Part shown: positions 18,160 to 26,935 of the stretch, one piece after another
Layout of the letters: every line of letters begins with the position of its first letter
How positions within the stretch are numbered: position 1 is the first letter of the stretch
Assembly: GCA_025992895.1 (NCBI GenBank)
Contig: DAJPGA010000001.1
Location: 2,252,501-2,316,500, forward strand
Direction: 5' to 3'
Length of the DNA: 64,000 bases
Source: Veillonellaceae bacterium
GTDB lineage: Bacteria > Bacillota > Negativicutes > Veillonellales > Dialisteraceae
Notes under the pieces: generated by a model
The model's database searches: none
What the model was told of the DNA's origin: nothing
The model's input: the letters and a program-made list of their open reading frames with translations, nothing else
Translations under genes and position numbers: made by a program

Positions 18160-18405
18160 TTTTCCCAATAAAAAAATCCTCCATCTCCAAAGAGACGAAG
18201 GATTCGCGGTACCACTCTCATTCATGACCCAAGGGTCATGCACTCAAAACCTGTAACGGCGGATGTCCGGCATAGCCTACTATTTTCAGCCTGCGACTCG
18301 GGGACGAGTTCAACGATCGGCCGCTGCCGTTTTCCACTATACAACGGCTCCCTGTGAGCGGCGGGGATGTTTACTATTTCCCGTCAATGTCTTTATCTTA
18401 TGCCT
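18160..18405 (-). promoter_or_regulatory. Leucine T-box leader of leuCDB
   Basis: On the minus strand the T-box core AGAGTGGTACCGCG lies at 18205-18218. It is followed by the terminator stem AATCC..CTC / GAG..GGATT and a T-run (18167-18203). Upstream, GGGAAATAGTA and GAACTCGTCCC form the two sides of the Stem I specifier loop. The triplet after GAA is CTC (18306-18308), a leucine codon. UGGU in the T-box fits a tRNA with discriminator A, as in tRNA-Leu. Uncharged tRNA-Leu is expected to favour the antiterminator and switch the operon on. Confidence 0.9.
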
Positions 18406-18408
18406 TGT

Positions 18409-18437
18409 ACTTTAGCACAAGATGAGGAGCGTTGCAA
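18409..18437 (-). promoter_or_regulatory. Probable promoter of the leuCDB leader
   Basis: On the minus strand TTGCAA (18432-18437) and TAAAGT (18409-18414) are separated by 17 bases, directly upstream of the T-box leader. The -10 box is a moderate match. Confidence 0.5.
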
Positions 18438-18454
18438 ATATTATTTTCAGAAAT

Positions 18455-19057
18455 TTATTCTTCCCTGGTTTCCATGAAATCTTTCAGGTTGTGCTTGTAG
18501 AGATGCAGGATGCCATAGAAGTACTGCTGCTTTTTGACGTAGCCTGTATTTTCGAACCAGTCCTTCACGAGCTTTCCTCCGACGAGGACGCTCCCGAAGG
18601 GAACGATCAGGGCGACGCAGAGCATGATGATGAACTGGAGGATGTCCATGCGCTTCGGGCTCTTGACGATTTCCGCCAGACGGCATTCGTGCCGGAGGTC
18701 TTCCAGGAATTTCTCGTAGTTCTCACGCTCGGAGAGTGCCTTTTCGTTTGCGATAAGGCAGGCATTATGACCGCACCAGCCGTAGCGGATGCCGTATTTC
18801 TCGAATTTTGTTTCAATTTTCCCGGGAAGGGCGCGCATCAGGGCTACATTTCCCACGAAAAGGAAATGGGCGTCCTTCGGGAAGAGCCAGTTCTGGATGA
18901 TCCACTGATCTTCGCTCAATATGATGAGGCGGATGCCGCCGGGCAGCGTTTCTTCCGGGTGCTCCTCCTCTTCATTTCGAATCATCCGCAGCATGCGGTT
19001 GGAAAAGGAAGAGTCCGTCCCGGCTGTTACCACGTAGAGTATTTTCTGATTGTCCAC
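18455..19057 (-). CDS. Uncharacterised protein with a C-terminal membrane segment
   Basis: I do not recognise this 200-residue protein. The N-terminal part (NQKILYVVTAGTDSS, IRLIILSEDQW, AHFLFVGN) looks like an alpha/beta domain with hydrophobic strands. A membrane helix follows at about 140-165 (ILQFIIMLCVALIVPFGSVL), then a charged tail. I chose the GTG at 19057 because GGAGG lies four bases before it; an in-frame TTG seven codons upstream has no such site. It is monocistronic, reading toward the leu leader. Its function is open. Confidence 0.6.
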   Translation of the reverse strand: MDNQKILYVVTAGTDSSFSNRMLRMIRNEEEEHPEETLPGGIRLIILSEDQWIIQNWLFPKDAHFLFVGNVALMRALPGKIETKFEKYGIRYGWCGHNACLIANEKALSERENYEKFLEDLRHECRLAEIVKSPKRMDILQFIIMLCVALIVPFGSVLVGGKLVKDWFENTGYVKKQQYFYGILHLYKHNLKDFMETREE

Positions 19058-19160
19058 GTTTCCTCCACAGTCTTTCAATTCCGGATGGATTTCTTTGCCC
19101 CTATCATACCACTAACTACGAATTTTTTCGATGACAAAGATTCACATTAATCGTGCGGGC

Positions 19161-19496
19161 TTATTCGACGCCGGGGAAGCTGTCGACGAATTCGACTCTG
19201 ACATCCGGGAAGGAATTGACGATTTCGACGGTGAAATCTTCGCCATAGTCGACGATCTCCCACTCGCCTATGTCGCGCGGGAAGGCATCGACGAGCTTGA
19301 CGCGGATGTCGGGGAATGAATTGACAACCTTGATCTTGATGTCTCCGAAGTTCCTGACGATTTTCACTTTGCCGGCCAGCTTGATGCCTTTGTAGTACCC
19401 GTCCTGGCTGACGGGATTCGAGGCGGATGCTGCCATCGGAAATGCGGCAAGAATCAGGAAAAGTGCGGCAGCGATGATGGCTAAGATTTTTTTCAT
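19161..19496 (-). CDS. Small secreted protein with SFPD-type repeats
   Basis: The 111-residue protein has a clear signal peptide (MKKILAIIAAALFLILAAF, cut after ASA). The mature part is built of repeated units of about 10-11 residues: IKIKVVNSFPD, IRVKLVDAFPR, FTVEIVNSFPD, VRVEFVDSFPG. The alternation of hydrophobic and charged residues suggests repeated beta-strands with a turn at SFPD. No enzymatic motif is seen. The start at 19496 is set by AAGGAGG upstream and by the signal peptide. It lies downstream of the MocR-like gene on the same strand. Periplasmic or surface location is inferred. Confidence 0.7.
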   Translation of the reverse strand: MKKILAIIAAALFLILAAFPMAASASNPVSQDGYYKGIKLAGKVKIVRNFGDIKIKVVNSFPDIRVKLVDAFPRDIGEWEIVDYGEDFTVEIVNSFPDVRVEFVDSFPGVE

Positions 19497-19573
19497 GATG
19501 TCCTCCTTCCGGGAATGTCCCTTTCCTTTATTATACTCTTGGATGGGACAGAATCCGTCATATTTCAAGGGAC

Positions 19574-20650
19574 TTAGAAATAATTTCCGGATTTCTTTCT
19601 TCTTCTCCTCCTGACGCGGTTGATATGGCGCTCGAAGTCGCCATTGTCGATGAATTCCGCCAGAACGAGCTGGTCATAGACAGGAACTGTGCAGGAGTAG
19701 AAGCCTGCCTTCTTTTCGTAAAGGGCCGTGCAGGACCTGGGAAGGACGAGGTAGCCGGCGCGGATGGAGGGCGCGATCGTCTTGGAGAATGTGTTCATGT
19801 AAATGACAAGGCCGTCGGGCGCGAGGGAAAAGAGCGTGTCTTCCGGCTTGGAGAGGAGCGTGAATTCGGAGTCGAAGTCGTCTTCGATAATGTATCCTCC
19901 CCTTGCTTTGGCCCAGCGGATGTACTCGGCGCGCTTGGAGGCAGAGACGGTGATGCCGGAAGGAAAGGAATTGAAGGGCGTCACATGAAGGACGGAAGCT
20001 TTCGTGCGGGAGAGCTCTCCGGACTCGATGCCGTCTTCTCCCATGGTGAGAAGGTCTGTCCTTGCGCCATTCGCTTCGTAGACTTTGCGGATCTTGTCGT
20101 AGGAAGGATTTTCCAGGGCATAGAGGCGGTCTCTTCCAAGGACCTGCACGTTGAGACCGTAAATGTACTCGGCGCCGGAACCGATCAGGATCTGCTCGGG
20201 GGAGACGTCCATCCCGCGGCTTCTCGCCAGGTATCTGGAAAGTGCGCCGCGCAGTTCTTCGCAACCGCGGCTTGGCGACGGGTCGAGGATTTTTCTGCCG
20301 TAATCGGAAAGGACGGAGCGCATCGTCCTCGCAAAGGCGGAGAAGGGAAAGAGATCCCGTTCCCCTTCGTCCCGGAGCTCTGCCTTGACGGGCGGCGCCG
20401 CTTTCCTTTCATGCGGACGGGGCGCGGCATAGGAGGAGTCCTCGCGGTACGTCACGTAGCAGCCGCTTCTTTCCCTTGGCTCGATGTAGCCTTCCTCAGT
20501 CAGGAGCGAGAGCGCATGCTCGACGGTGATGATGCTCGTCCCTGTCTGGTCTGCAATGCGCCTCTTGGAGGGAATTTTCGTCCCGTAAGCGTAGACGCCC
20601 CTTGTGATCGCATCGCGCAGGTTCACATACAGCTTCATGTAAGCGTTCAT
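19574..20650 (-). CDS. MocR/PdxR-family regulator, C-terminally truncated
   Basis: The 358-residue protein has an N-terminal GntR-type winged helix (about residues 5-70, KIPSKRRIADQTGTSIITVEH order). It is fused to an aminotransferase-like fold-type-I domain with IEDDFDSEF and the PLP-lysine segment MNTFSKTIAPSIRAGYLVLP. Complete family members are about 450-480 residues. Here the chain stops after NRVRRRRRKKSGNYF, where about 100 residues of the small C-terminal domain should follow, and no continuation is found in the other frames. It is divergent from an ECF S-component gene and pdxST, so it is the likely PLP-responsive regulator of B6 synthesis. Whether the truncated form still responds to PLP is open. 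Confidence 0.78.
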   Translation of the reverse strand: MNAYMKLYVNLRDAITRGVYAYGTKIPSKRRIADQTGTSIITVEHALSLLTEEGYIEPRERSGCYVTYREDSSYAAPRPHERKAAPPVKAELRDEGERDLFPFSAFARTMRSVLSDYGRKILDPSPSRGCEELRGALSRYLARSRGMDVSPEQILIGSGAEYIYGLNVQVLGRDRLYALENPSYDKIRKVYEANGARTDLLTMGEDGIESGELSRTKASVLHVTPFNSFPSGITVSASKRAEYIRWAKARGGYIIEDDFDSEFTLLSKPEDTLFSLAPDGLVIYMNTFSKTIAPSIRAGYLVLPRSCTALYEKKAGFYSCTVPVYDQLVLAEFIDNGDFERHINRVRRRRRKKSGNYF

Positions 20651-20703
20651 TTTCCTTCTTTTTATCCTCTATCTGGTCTTATTTTTAAAATCATTTCTGG
20701 TGA

Positions 20704-20732
20704 TTTTCATATACTCAGATTTTTATTATAAT
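20704..20732 (+). promoter_or_regulatory. Probable promoter of the ECF S-component gene
   Basis: TATAAT at 20727-20732 lies 17 bases after TTTTCA (20704-20709). It sits in the divergent regulator/transporter gap, where a MocR-type protein would be expected to bind. No operator repeat could be assigned with confidence. Confidence 0.55.
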
Positions 20733-20768
20733 CCAAAGCATAAAGAAGTGCAAAAAGGAGTGATTCTC

Positions 20769-21326
20769 ATGAATAACGGACTGACAGCAGCAAAAAGGGC
20801 GCCGCGCATCGAATCGAAGCATAATACGCGCTGGCTCACCCTCTGCGGCTTATTCATGGCTATAAACATAGGGCTGTCCTCGTTCGGGCTTCCCGTACCG
20901 GGCGGTCATCTCTACCTCAATGATATCGTCATCGTGGCAGCGGCATTGATCTTAGATCCCCTCGGTGCTTTCCTCGTCGGAGGCGTCGGCGCGTTCCTGG
21001 GAGATTTCTTCTTCTACCCTCTCCCGATGTTCGTATCGCTTGCGACGCACGGCATCCAGGCCATGGCGATTTCCTACCTCGTCCATAACTACCACGGCGA
21101 ACATAAAATGCGCCGGGTAATTTTCGCGGTGCTCGTCGGCGCCGTGATCATGGTCGTGGGCTACTCGCTTGGCCGCGCGTATGTCTACAGCACGCCTGCC
21201 TATGCATGGATCAAGCTCCCTTATGAAATCCTGCAGGCTCTCTTCGGCGTCATCTGCGGTCCCTTCCTCGTCTGGAAATGGAAACTGGACGACCTCGCCC
21301 GCCGTATGATCGACGGAGATTATTAA
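20769..21326 (+). CDS. ECF transporter S-component (probable vitamin B6 uptake)
   Basis: The 185-residue integral membrane protein has several hydrophobic helices ([56 protein letters not shown]), the pattern of substrate-binding S-components of energy-coupling-factor transporters. It works with a shared EcfT/EcfA module not in this window. Its place between a MocR/PdxR-like regulator and pdxS suggests pyridoxine or pyridoxal as substrate; that is inference from context. The start at 20769 follows AAAAAGGAGTGATTCTC; an upstream in-frame GTG lacks a binding site. Confidence 0.78.
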   Translation: MNNGLTAAKRAPRIESKHNTRWLTLCGLFMAINIGLSSFGLPVPGGHLYLNDIVIVAAALILDPLGAFLVGGVGAFLGDFFFYPLPMFVSLATHGIQAMAISYLVHNYHGEHKMRRVIFAVLVGAVIMVVGYSLGRAYVYSTPAYAWIKLPYEILQALFGVICGPFLVWKWKLDDLARRMIDGDY

Positions 21327-21430
21327 GTTCACAAAGAAGGCATCACTTTTCCTGCCTTCTTTTAAATTACCCTTTTTTCAGGAAATTTCCCATTTCCTGT
21401 ACCATTTCCCATTTCGAAAGGAGCATTCTT

Positions 21431-22306
21431 ATGGCAAACGAAAGATATGAACTGAACAAGGAACTCGCGCAGATGCTGAAGGGCGGCGTCATCATGGACG
21501 TCACGACCCCTGAGCAGGCAAAGATTGCAGAGGAGGCAGGCGCGGCTGCCGTCATGGCACTCGAACGCATCCCGGCAGATATCCGTGCGGCCGGCGGGGT
21601 CTCGCGCATGAGCGACCCGAAGATGATCCGCGGCATTCAGGAGGCCGTCTCCATCCCTGTCATGGCCAAGTGCCGCATCGGCCACTTCGTCGAGGCGCAG
21701 ATTCTGGAAGCGATTGAAATCGACTACATCGACGAAAGCGAAGTCCTCTCCCCGACAGATGATGTGTACCATATCGACAAGACGAAGTTCAAGGTGCCCT
21801 TCGTCTGCGGCGCGAAGGATCTGGGCGAAGCGCTCCGGAGAATCAGCGAAGGCGCTTCCATGATCCGCACCAAGGGCGAACCGGGCACGGGTGACATCAT
21901 CCAGGCCGTCCGCCACATGAGAAAAATCCAGAAGCAGATCGCTGACACGGCGGCCAGAAGACCGGATGAGCTGTATGAAACAGCGAAGGAACTCCAGGTC
22001 CCCTATGATCTTGTCCTCTATGTCCATGACCATAAGAAACTCCCCGTCGTCAACTTTGCTGCCGGCGGCGTGGCCACTCCGGCCGATGCGGCTCTCATGA
22101 TGCAGCTCGGTGCAGAAGGCGTCTTCGTAGGCTCCGGCATTTTCAAATCCGGCAATCCTGCCAAGAGAGCCGCTGCCATCGTCAAGGCTGTCACGAATTA
22201 CAATGATCCTGAAATCCTCGCCAAGCTCTCCGAAGACCTGGGCGAAGCCATGGTTGGCATCAATGAAAATGAAATCAAACTCATCATGGCTGAACGCGGC
22301 CAGTAA
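21431..22306 (+). CDS. pdxS: Pyridoxal 5'-phosphate synthase, PdxS subunit
   Basis: The 291-residue TIM-barrel synthase makes PLP from ribose 5-phosphate, glyceraldehyde 3-phosphate and ammonia supplied by Pdx[40 protein letters not shown] and [16 protein letters not shown] are diagnostic, with the catalytic lysines in VIMDV-flanking and K-C-R-I-G-H segments. The start at 21431 follows AAAGGAGCATTCTT; the longer open frame upstream is not coding. pdxT follows nine bases after the stop. It is about 100 bases downstream of the S-component gene, probably one transcript. Confidence 0.97.
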   Translation: MANERYELNKELAQMLKGGVIMDVTTPEQAKIAEEAGAAAVMALERIPADIRAAGGVSRMSDPKMIRGIQEAVSIPVMAKCRIGHFVEAQILEAIEIDYIDESEVLSPTDDVYHIDKTKFKVPFVCGAKDLGEALRRISEGASMIRTKGEPGTGDIIQAVRHMRKIQKQIADTAARRPDELYETAKELQVPYDLVLYVHDHKKLPVVNFAAGGVATPADAALMMQLGAEGVFVGSGIFKSGNPAKRAAAIVKAVTNYNDPEILAKLSEDLGEAMVGINENEIKLIMAERGQ

Positions 22307-22315
22307 GGAGGAGAT

Positions 22316-22897
22316 ATGGCAAGAATAGGAATCCTCGCTCTGCAGGGCGCCTTCATCGAGCATGAAAGAATGCTCCGCGAAATGGGCGCTGACTGCATCG
22401 AGATCAGAAATATGAAACAGCTCGCAGAGCCCCTCTCCGGGCTCGTCCTCCCCGGCGGCGAAAGCACCGTCCAGAGAAAACTCCTCATCGAAGAAGGACT
22501 TCTTCAGCCGCTGAAGGAAAAAATCCAAAAGGGCATGCCGGTCCTCGCCACCTGCGCCGGCCTCATCCTCCTCGCCAAAGAGATCGAAGGAGGAGACCCC
22601 GTCTGCTTCGGCACCCTTCCCGTGACGGTGAGAAGAAACGCCTACGGCAGGCAGCTCGGAAGCTTCATTACGGAAGAAGAATTCAAAGGACTTGGAAAAA
22701 TAAAGATGAACTTCATCCGCGCCCCCTACGTCGTCTCTGCCTCTCCGGAAACAGAGATTCTGGCAAGAGCGGATGGGAATATCGTGGCCGTCCGCTACAA
22801 ACACCAGACCGCCCTCGCCTTCCATCCGGAAGTAGGAACGGATGAAAGGATCCATGAGATGTTCTATGAAGAAGTGAAGAGGAGCGGGGAGTTTTAA
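22316..22897 (+). CDS. pdxT: Pyridoxal 5'-phosphate synthase, glutaminase subunit PdxT
   Basis: The 193-residue class I glutaminase hydrolyses glutamine and channels ammonia to PdxS. GILALQGAFIEHERML, LPGGESTV, the nucleophile elbow ATCAGLILLA (catalytic Cys near residue 80) and the FHPEVGTDERIHEMF His/Glu segment make up the family pattern and the catalytic triad. GGAGG precedes the start, and the gene is coupled to pdxS. No clear terminator directly follows; repeats begin at about 22920. Confidence 0.96.
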   Translation: MARIGILALQGAFIEHERMLREMGADCIEIRNMKQLAEPLSGLVLPGGESTVQRKLLIEEGLLQPLKEKIQKGMPVLATCAGLILLAKEIEGGDPVCFGTLPVTVRRNAYGRQLGSFITEEEFKGLGKIKMNFIRAPYVVSASPETEILARADGNIVAVRYKHQTALAFHPEVGTDERIHEMFYEEVKRSGEF

Positions 22898-22919
22898 GAG
22901 AGGGATTAAAAGAAGGGAT

Positions 22920-23170
22920 TAAAACCTTAAGAGCAGGATAAAACCGGACAACCTCGCTTCGCTCGTGGTAATCAACCCTATCCTTTTACTTATTAACTTC
23001 ACCCCTTTCGTCGCCTAACGGCGCCACTTCCCTCCGTCGGAGGCAGCTTCACAAGGAATAAAAAAAAGATTTCAAATTTGATTTGTTTTAGACCTTTTGT
23101 ACCCCATCCCATACCATACGCCCTTCCCCGTCTGGGAAGGCGAGTATTGGGGCCTGCTCCGGCACCGCCG
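22920..23170. repeat. Intergenic repeats between pdxT and the secreted-protein operon
   Basis: The stretch contains GGACAACCTCGCTTCGCTCG, GTAATCAACCCTATCC, a CTTTCGTCGCCTAACGGCG piece, CTTCCCTCCGTCGGAGGCAGC and a CTTCCCCGTCTGGGAAGGCGAG hairpin near 23125. No gene is seen. Confidence 0.7.
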
Positions 23171-23178
23171 CCCTTCCC

Positions 23179-23216
23179 ACTAAAAAAGCAGTCCTTTTCG
23201 GGCTGCTTTTTTTAGT
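23179..23216 (-). terminator. Intrinsic terminator of the secreted-protein operon
   Basis: ACTAAAAAAGCAG pairs with CTGCTTTTTTTAGT around an 11-base loop. It is bidirectional in form and lies just past the stop of the reverse-strand gene ending at 23224. Confidence 0.78.
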
Positions 23217-23223
23217 GCTTTCT

Positions 23224-24069
23224 TTATTTCTTTTCCTGTTTTGGTTTTGACAGGATGATGTCTAGGCCGGCCTGGTCGAAGATGTCGGTTTCGCTGGCGG
23301 GGCCTATGATGAGGAGGTTTCTGTATTTGCCGTCTACGTGGGCAGCGAAGGCTCTGATGTGGAGCGGGATGAGGTAGTTGTCTGCTACGAAGACGGGGTT
23401 GATGGATGCGGTGTAGACGTTTTCGTATCCTTTGAGTTTGTGGATCTGTTCTACTTTCGGGATGCGGACGGAGAGGATGCCGTAGGGGATTTCTTCTCCT
23501 TCCAGTTTGACGGCGGATGCTGTCTTGAGGAAGACGTCGTTTAAGCCGTACTCGAGGCGCAGGAGGGCTACGTTGTAGGTGTAGAGCTGGCGGATGGCGT
23601 CCTGGGAGAGGCTTCCTTTGGCGAAGAATTTGCTGTATTGTTCGTCGGCAAGGTCTCCTTCGTACTGGGCGCCGGTGACGAATGCGGCTGCTGTGATGTC
23701 TTTCTTTTTGACGTTGACGACGCCGCTGTAGATGATGTCTTCTTTGGTGAGGTTCGGGAGCGGCGCGTAGGTGATGTTGTTTTTGAGTTTTGCGTCTTTG
23801 AAGTAATCGTCGCCTTTGGTTCTCGGGTAGAGTGTGTCGGGAAGGGCAACCTGCGGCTGTGTCTCTTTAACGGCAAGTCTGGCTTCGGCGGCTTTCTTGG
23901 CTTCGATGACTGTGTTATCGTCCTTGGGTTTGACGGCGCTGGTATCTGTCTTTTCTTTGATGGTAACGACAGGTTTTGGGGCCGGGGCTGGTGCTGCTTC
24001 TGCGGCGCCTCCTCCTATGCCGGTCAGTGCCATGGCGCTAAGGACGATGGCTGTTAAAAGCTTTTTCAT
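23224..24069 (-). CDS. Secreted protein of unknown function (downstream partner)
   Basis: The 281-residue protein has a signal peptide (MKKLLTAIVLSAMALTGIG... AEAA). A Pro/Ala/Lys-rich linker runs to about residue 80. A C-terminal globular region of about 170 residues follows with DIIYSGVVNVKKKDI, SAVKLEGEEIPYGILSVRIP and KYRNLLIIGPASETDIF. No known domain is recognised. Its start overlaps the stop of the upstream secreted-protein gene by four bases, so the two are co-translated and probably act together in the periplasm or at the outer membrane. Confidence 0.65.
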   Translation of the reverse strand: MKKLLTAIVLSAMALTGIGGGAAEAAPAPAPKPVVTIKEKTDTSAVKPKDDNTVIEAKKAAEARLAVKETQPQVALPDTLYPRTKGDDYFKDAKLKNNITYAPLPNLTKEDIIYSGVVNVKKKDITAAAFVTGAQYEGDLADEQYSKFFAKGSLSQDAIRQLYTYNVALLRLEYGLNDVFLKTASAVKLEGEEIPYGILSVRIPKVEQIHKLKGYENVYTASINPVFVADNYLIPLHIRAFAAHVDGKYRNLLIIGPASETDIFDQAGLDIILSKPKQEKK

Positions 24070-24989
24070 TTGCCTGCTTCCTCAAGGGCTTTGTCGAAGA
24101 AGGTGTCGAGGTATTTTCCGGATGCCTGGTCGGCTACGAAGACTGTGTAAATGGTGCTTGTGCCGCTTCTTGTGATAATGCCCTTTGCGAATACGGGGAT
24201 GACGAATCCATCTTTATGGACGAGGGCTTTAACGGAGCCGGTGCGGTAGGAAAGCCCGTTCTTGGAAACTTTGTCTTCCCAGTGGGAGTTTTCAGTGATT
24301 TCTACTTTCTTGCCCCATGCGGTCTGCATGCCGTCCAGGACATCGCCGCTGTTTTTGATTTCGTTCTTTTCTTCTTTGGCTTCTTTTTTAGCTTCTTTCT
24401 TTGCTTCTGCCTTTACAGCTTTTTCTGTTGCTGCTTTGGTAGCTGCTTCCTTGACGGTTTCACCTTCAGCAGCTGTTTCTTCGGCAGCAGGAGCAGCGTT
24501 GTCCACGGTGACTTTATTGTCAGCGGCAGCGGCTGCTGCGGTTTCGGGTTCAAGGACCGGGGATGCTTCTGCCTGGGCAGCGTTCAGTGCGAGGAGAAGT
24601 TTGGTCATGTCGTTATCGGAAACGGCGATGGAAAGGACCATGCCCTGATAGTAAGTGTCGTTGGCAGAGGCGCGGACCTGGTATACTTTGGCAGATTTCA
24701 GGATGCTGGCAGCAACGGAGGCAAACTGTTTATTGCTGACGGAGTTTTCAGGAAATACATTGCCCTGTGCGAGGATTTCCTGGATGGTGCCTTCGACGTT
24801 GCCGGTCAGAAGCCAGTCATGGAACTGTCCGCCGAAGAAGGTTCTTTCTCCGGGAAGGACGCTGATGGAGCTTCCAAGGTCGAGTTTCTGGTCTCCTGCT
24901 GTTGTGATGGAGGCAGCGGAAACTGCGGATGCGCCGGATACGAGAATCATTGCCGCAGCGGAAGCGGCGAGCCATTTTTTCAATTTCAT
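24066..24989 (-). CDS. Secreted protein of unknown function with an Ala/Glu/Lys linker
   Basis: The 307-residue protein has a signal peptide (MKLKKWLAASAAAMILVSG... VSA). An N-terminal domain of about 115 residues comes next (GERTFFGGQFHDWLL, YYQGMVLSIAVSDNDM), then a low-complexity Ala/Glu/Lys linker (about 140-215) and a C-terminal domain (AWGKKVEITENSHWEDK, VIPVFAKGIITRSGTSTIYTV). The linker could form a long helix spanning the periplasm. No family is recognised. It is the first gene of a two-gene operon. Confidence 0.65.
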   Translation of the reverse strand: MKLKKWLAASAAAMILVSGASAVSAASITTAGDQKLDLGSSISVLPGERTFFGGQFHDWLLTGNVEGTIQEILAQGNVFPENSVSNKQFASVAASILKSAKVYQVRASANDTYYQGMVLSIAVSDNDMTKLLLALNAAQAEASPVLEPETAAAAAADNKVTVDNAAPAAEETAAEGETVKEAATKAATEKAVKAEAKKEAKKEAKEEKNEIKNSGDVLDGMQTAWGKKVEITENSHWEDKVSKNGLSYRTGSVKALVHKDGFVIPVFAKGIITRSGTSTIYTVFVADQASGKYLDTFFDKALEEAGK

Positions 24990-25078
24990 GTGATCACCTT
25001 TTATAGATAAATGAGTTTCTTCGAATTTCGAGGTATATAGTTTATTATATCATTTTCTAAGGCAGGTGCAAAAAAAGA

Positions 25079-25118
25079 GAGGCATCAGCAAAATGTGTGA
25101 TCATTTTGCTGATGCCTC
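25079..25118. terminator. Orphan bidirectional terminator-like hairpin (AAATG/CATTT family)
   Basis: A perfect 17-bp stem (GAGGCATCAGCAAAATG with CATTTTGCTGATGCCTC) has A6 before it and TTT after it. It lies upstream of the secreted-protein operon, with no gene ending next to it on either strand; repeats and IS copy 4 follow. Confidence 0.65.
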
Positions 25119-25164
25119 TTTGGGGGGTGGGAGTATTTTTGGAAAAACTTGCGAGCAATTGTAG

Positions 25165-25272
25165 AGAAGATTAAAACCATACAACCGAGCTGCGCTCGAA
25201 GGAAGAAGAAAACCAAACAACCAGCCTACGGCTGAGGAACTACATCTCATCCCCGGTCTCCAACCGGACCTT
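25165..25272. repeat. Intergenic repeats before IS copy 4
   Basis: AAACCATACAACC, GAGCTGCGCTC, AACCAAACAACCAGCCTACGG, GAACTACATCTCATCC and the hairpin CCGGT-CTCCA-ACCGG (25253-25267) run into CCTT, where the IS is inserted. Confidence 0.8.
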
Positions 25273-25331
25273 TGGTATGATTCAACAAGAAAGACAGAAT
25301 AATATCATAAATATATTAGGAGGTCATTCTT

Positions 25332-26063
25332 ATGCCATGTAAAACCAAAGCGTCCCCGGAGGAAATGTTAGACCAGATTGCTTCATATCTCTATCAGGGT
25401 GTTACGATTACCCAGGCAGCTGAAAATCTTCATATGAGCCGCATAACATTCAGGAAATGGGTCCTCCGGTATAAAGAGGAGGGCTTTAAGGGATTGCGGC
25501 CCAGGCAGCATTTGTCTTACTACTCCAATCAGATGAAGATCCAGGCCGTAAAGGAATATCTTAAAGGCGGTGTTTCCATGCTTTCCGTCTGTGCCAAATA
25601 CAGAATTTCCGGCACACTCTCCCTTAAAACATGGATTGAGGCGTATAATGAGCATAAGTTGACAGACCTCGTTTCTGAAGGAGGAGATCTTATGGGCAAA
25701 CGCCAGCAATCGGTCAAGGAAGAGCGAGTCAGAATCGTTCAGGAGTGCATCGCCAGTGGATGCGATTATAACAAGATAGCCAAGAAGTACAACATGTCCT
25801 ACCAAACGCTCTACACATGGGTAAAAAAGTTCAAGGAAATGGGCGAAGTTGGTCTTGAGGATTACAGAGGAAAGCCGATCAGGCTCCAAACGCCCCGGAC
25901 CGAAGAAGAACAGCTGCGTCAGGAGAATGCCAGACTTCTTGAAGAACAGAAGGATCTTATAGCAGAGATTGCCCTGCTAAAAAAAAAGATGGAGATAGAG
26001 GAAAGGTTGCGTTCCTCGAAGGATTCAGCCTTACTCACCTTCTCAGAGATTTTAAAGCCATAA
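25332..26063 (+). CDS. IS3-family transposase OrfA, copy 4
   Basis: The 243-residue product is identical to copy 1, with the A9G run at 25979-25988. Confidence 0.93.
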   Translation: MPCKTKASPEEMLDQIASYLYQGVTITQAAENLHMSRITFRKWVLRYKEEGFKGLRPRQHLSYYSNQMKIQAVKEYLKGGVSMLSVCAKYRISGTLSLKTWIEAYNEHKLTDLVSEGGDLMGKRQQSVKEERVRIVQECIASGCDYNKIAKKYNMSYQTLYTWVKKFKEMGEVGLEDYRGKPIRLQTPRTEEEQLRQENARLLEEQKDLIAEIALLKKKMEIEERLRSSKDSALLTFSEILKP

Positions 26064-26935
26064 AAGAAGTCCATGAAGAAACCAACATCTCCATAGAAAG
26101 TCTCTGCCGACTCTCAAAGGTCTCCCGGGCAGCTTATTACGGATGGCTGAATCATATTAAGAGCGGCCGTGAACTGCTGAGAGAAAAGGTCGCACAGGAG
26201 GTCATGAAAACCCATCAGGAATATCCGGATATGGGATACCGCCGGATTAACGATTGGATCAAGAAGGATGACAACATCAATATAAATGTAAGCGACAGTC
26301 TGGTTCTTCGTATCATGCGGATACTTAATATTAAGTCCGTGATCAAGTACAAGACCGATGGTTGCACTCGTAACGCAAAGGATCCAAAGTACATTTTTGA
26401 AAACCTGCTGAACCGTGACTTTGATGCCGGCGTGTCCAATGCAAGATGGATGACGGATGTCACTGAATTCAAGTACACAACTGCTGATGGAGTTTTGCAC
26501 AAGTTATATTTAAGCGCGATTATTGACGGCCATGATCGCCGGATTGTCTCTTATGTCATCGGCGACAGGAACAATACTGCACTGGCTTTTGAGACAATGG
26601 AAAAGGCACTTAAAGAGAATCCTGGAGAACATCCAATGATTCATACCGACCGCGGATTCCAGTATACAAGCAACGGATTCCATAAGATTGTTGAAAAAGC
26701 AGGACTGGTTCACAGCATGTCCCGTGTAGGCTGCTGTGCAGACAACGGTCTGATGGAAGGGTTCTGGGGAATGCTGAAGCGCGAACGTTACTACACACGT
26801 AAATTCACCAGCCGTAAAGCAGTGGTAAGCATGATCAACGGCTACATCTACTTCTACAACAACAAACGCATTCAGCGCAAATTACATCTTTTAGCTCCAA
26901 TGGAAGTATTCAACGCAGCTCCAATGGCTGCATGA
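25988..26935 (+). CDS. IS3-family transposase OrfB, copy 4
   Basis: The -1 frame catalytic part is intact. It is identical in protein sequence to copies 1, 2 and 5. Confidence 0.9.
   Translation, partial: DGDRGKVAFLEGFSLTHLLRDFKAIKEVHEETNISIESLCRLSKVSRAAYYGWLNHIKSGRELLREKVAQEVMKTHQEYPDMGYRRINDWIKKDDNININVSDSLVLRIMRILNIKSVIKYKTDGCTRNAKDPKYIFENLLNRDFDAGVSNARWMTDVTEFKYTTADGVLHKLYLSAIIDGHDRRIVSYVIGDRNNTALAFETMEKALKENPGEHPMIHTDRGFQYTSNGFHKIVEKAGLVHSMSRVGCCADNGLMEGFWGMLKRERYYTRKFTSRKAVVSMINGYIYFYNNKRIQRKLHLLAPMEVFNAAPMAA

Noticed and set aside
21362..22855. A 497-codon reverse-strand frame opposite pdxS and pdxT
   Set aside because: It is the antisense of two well-conserved genes; its length comes from the codon bias of the sense strand.
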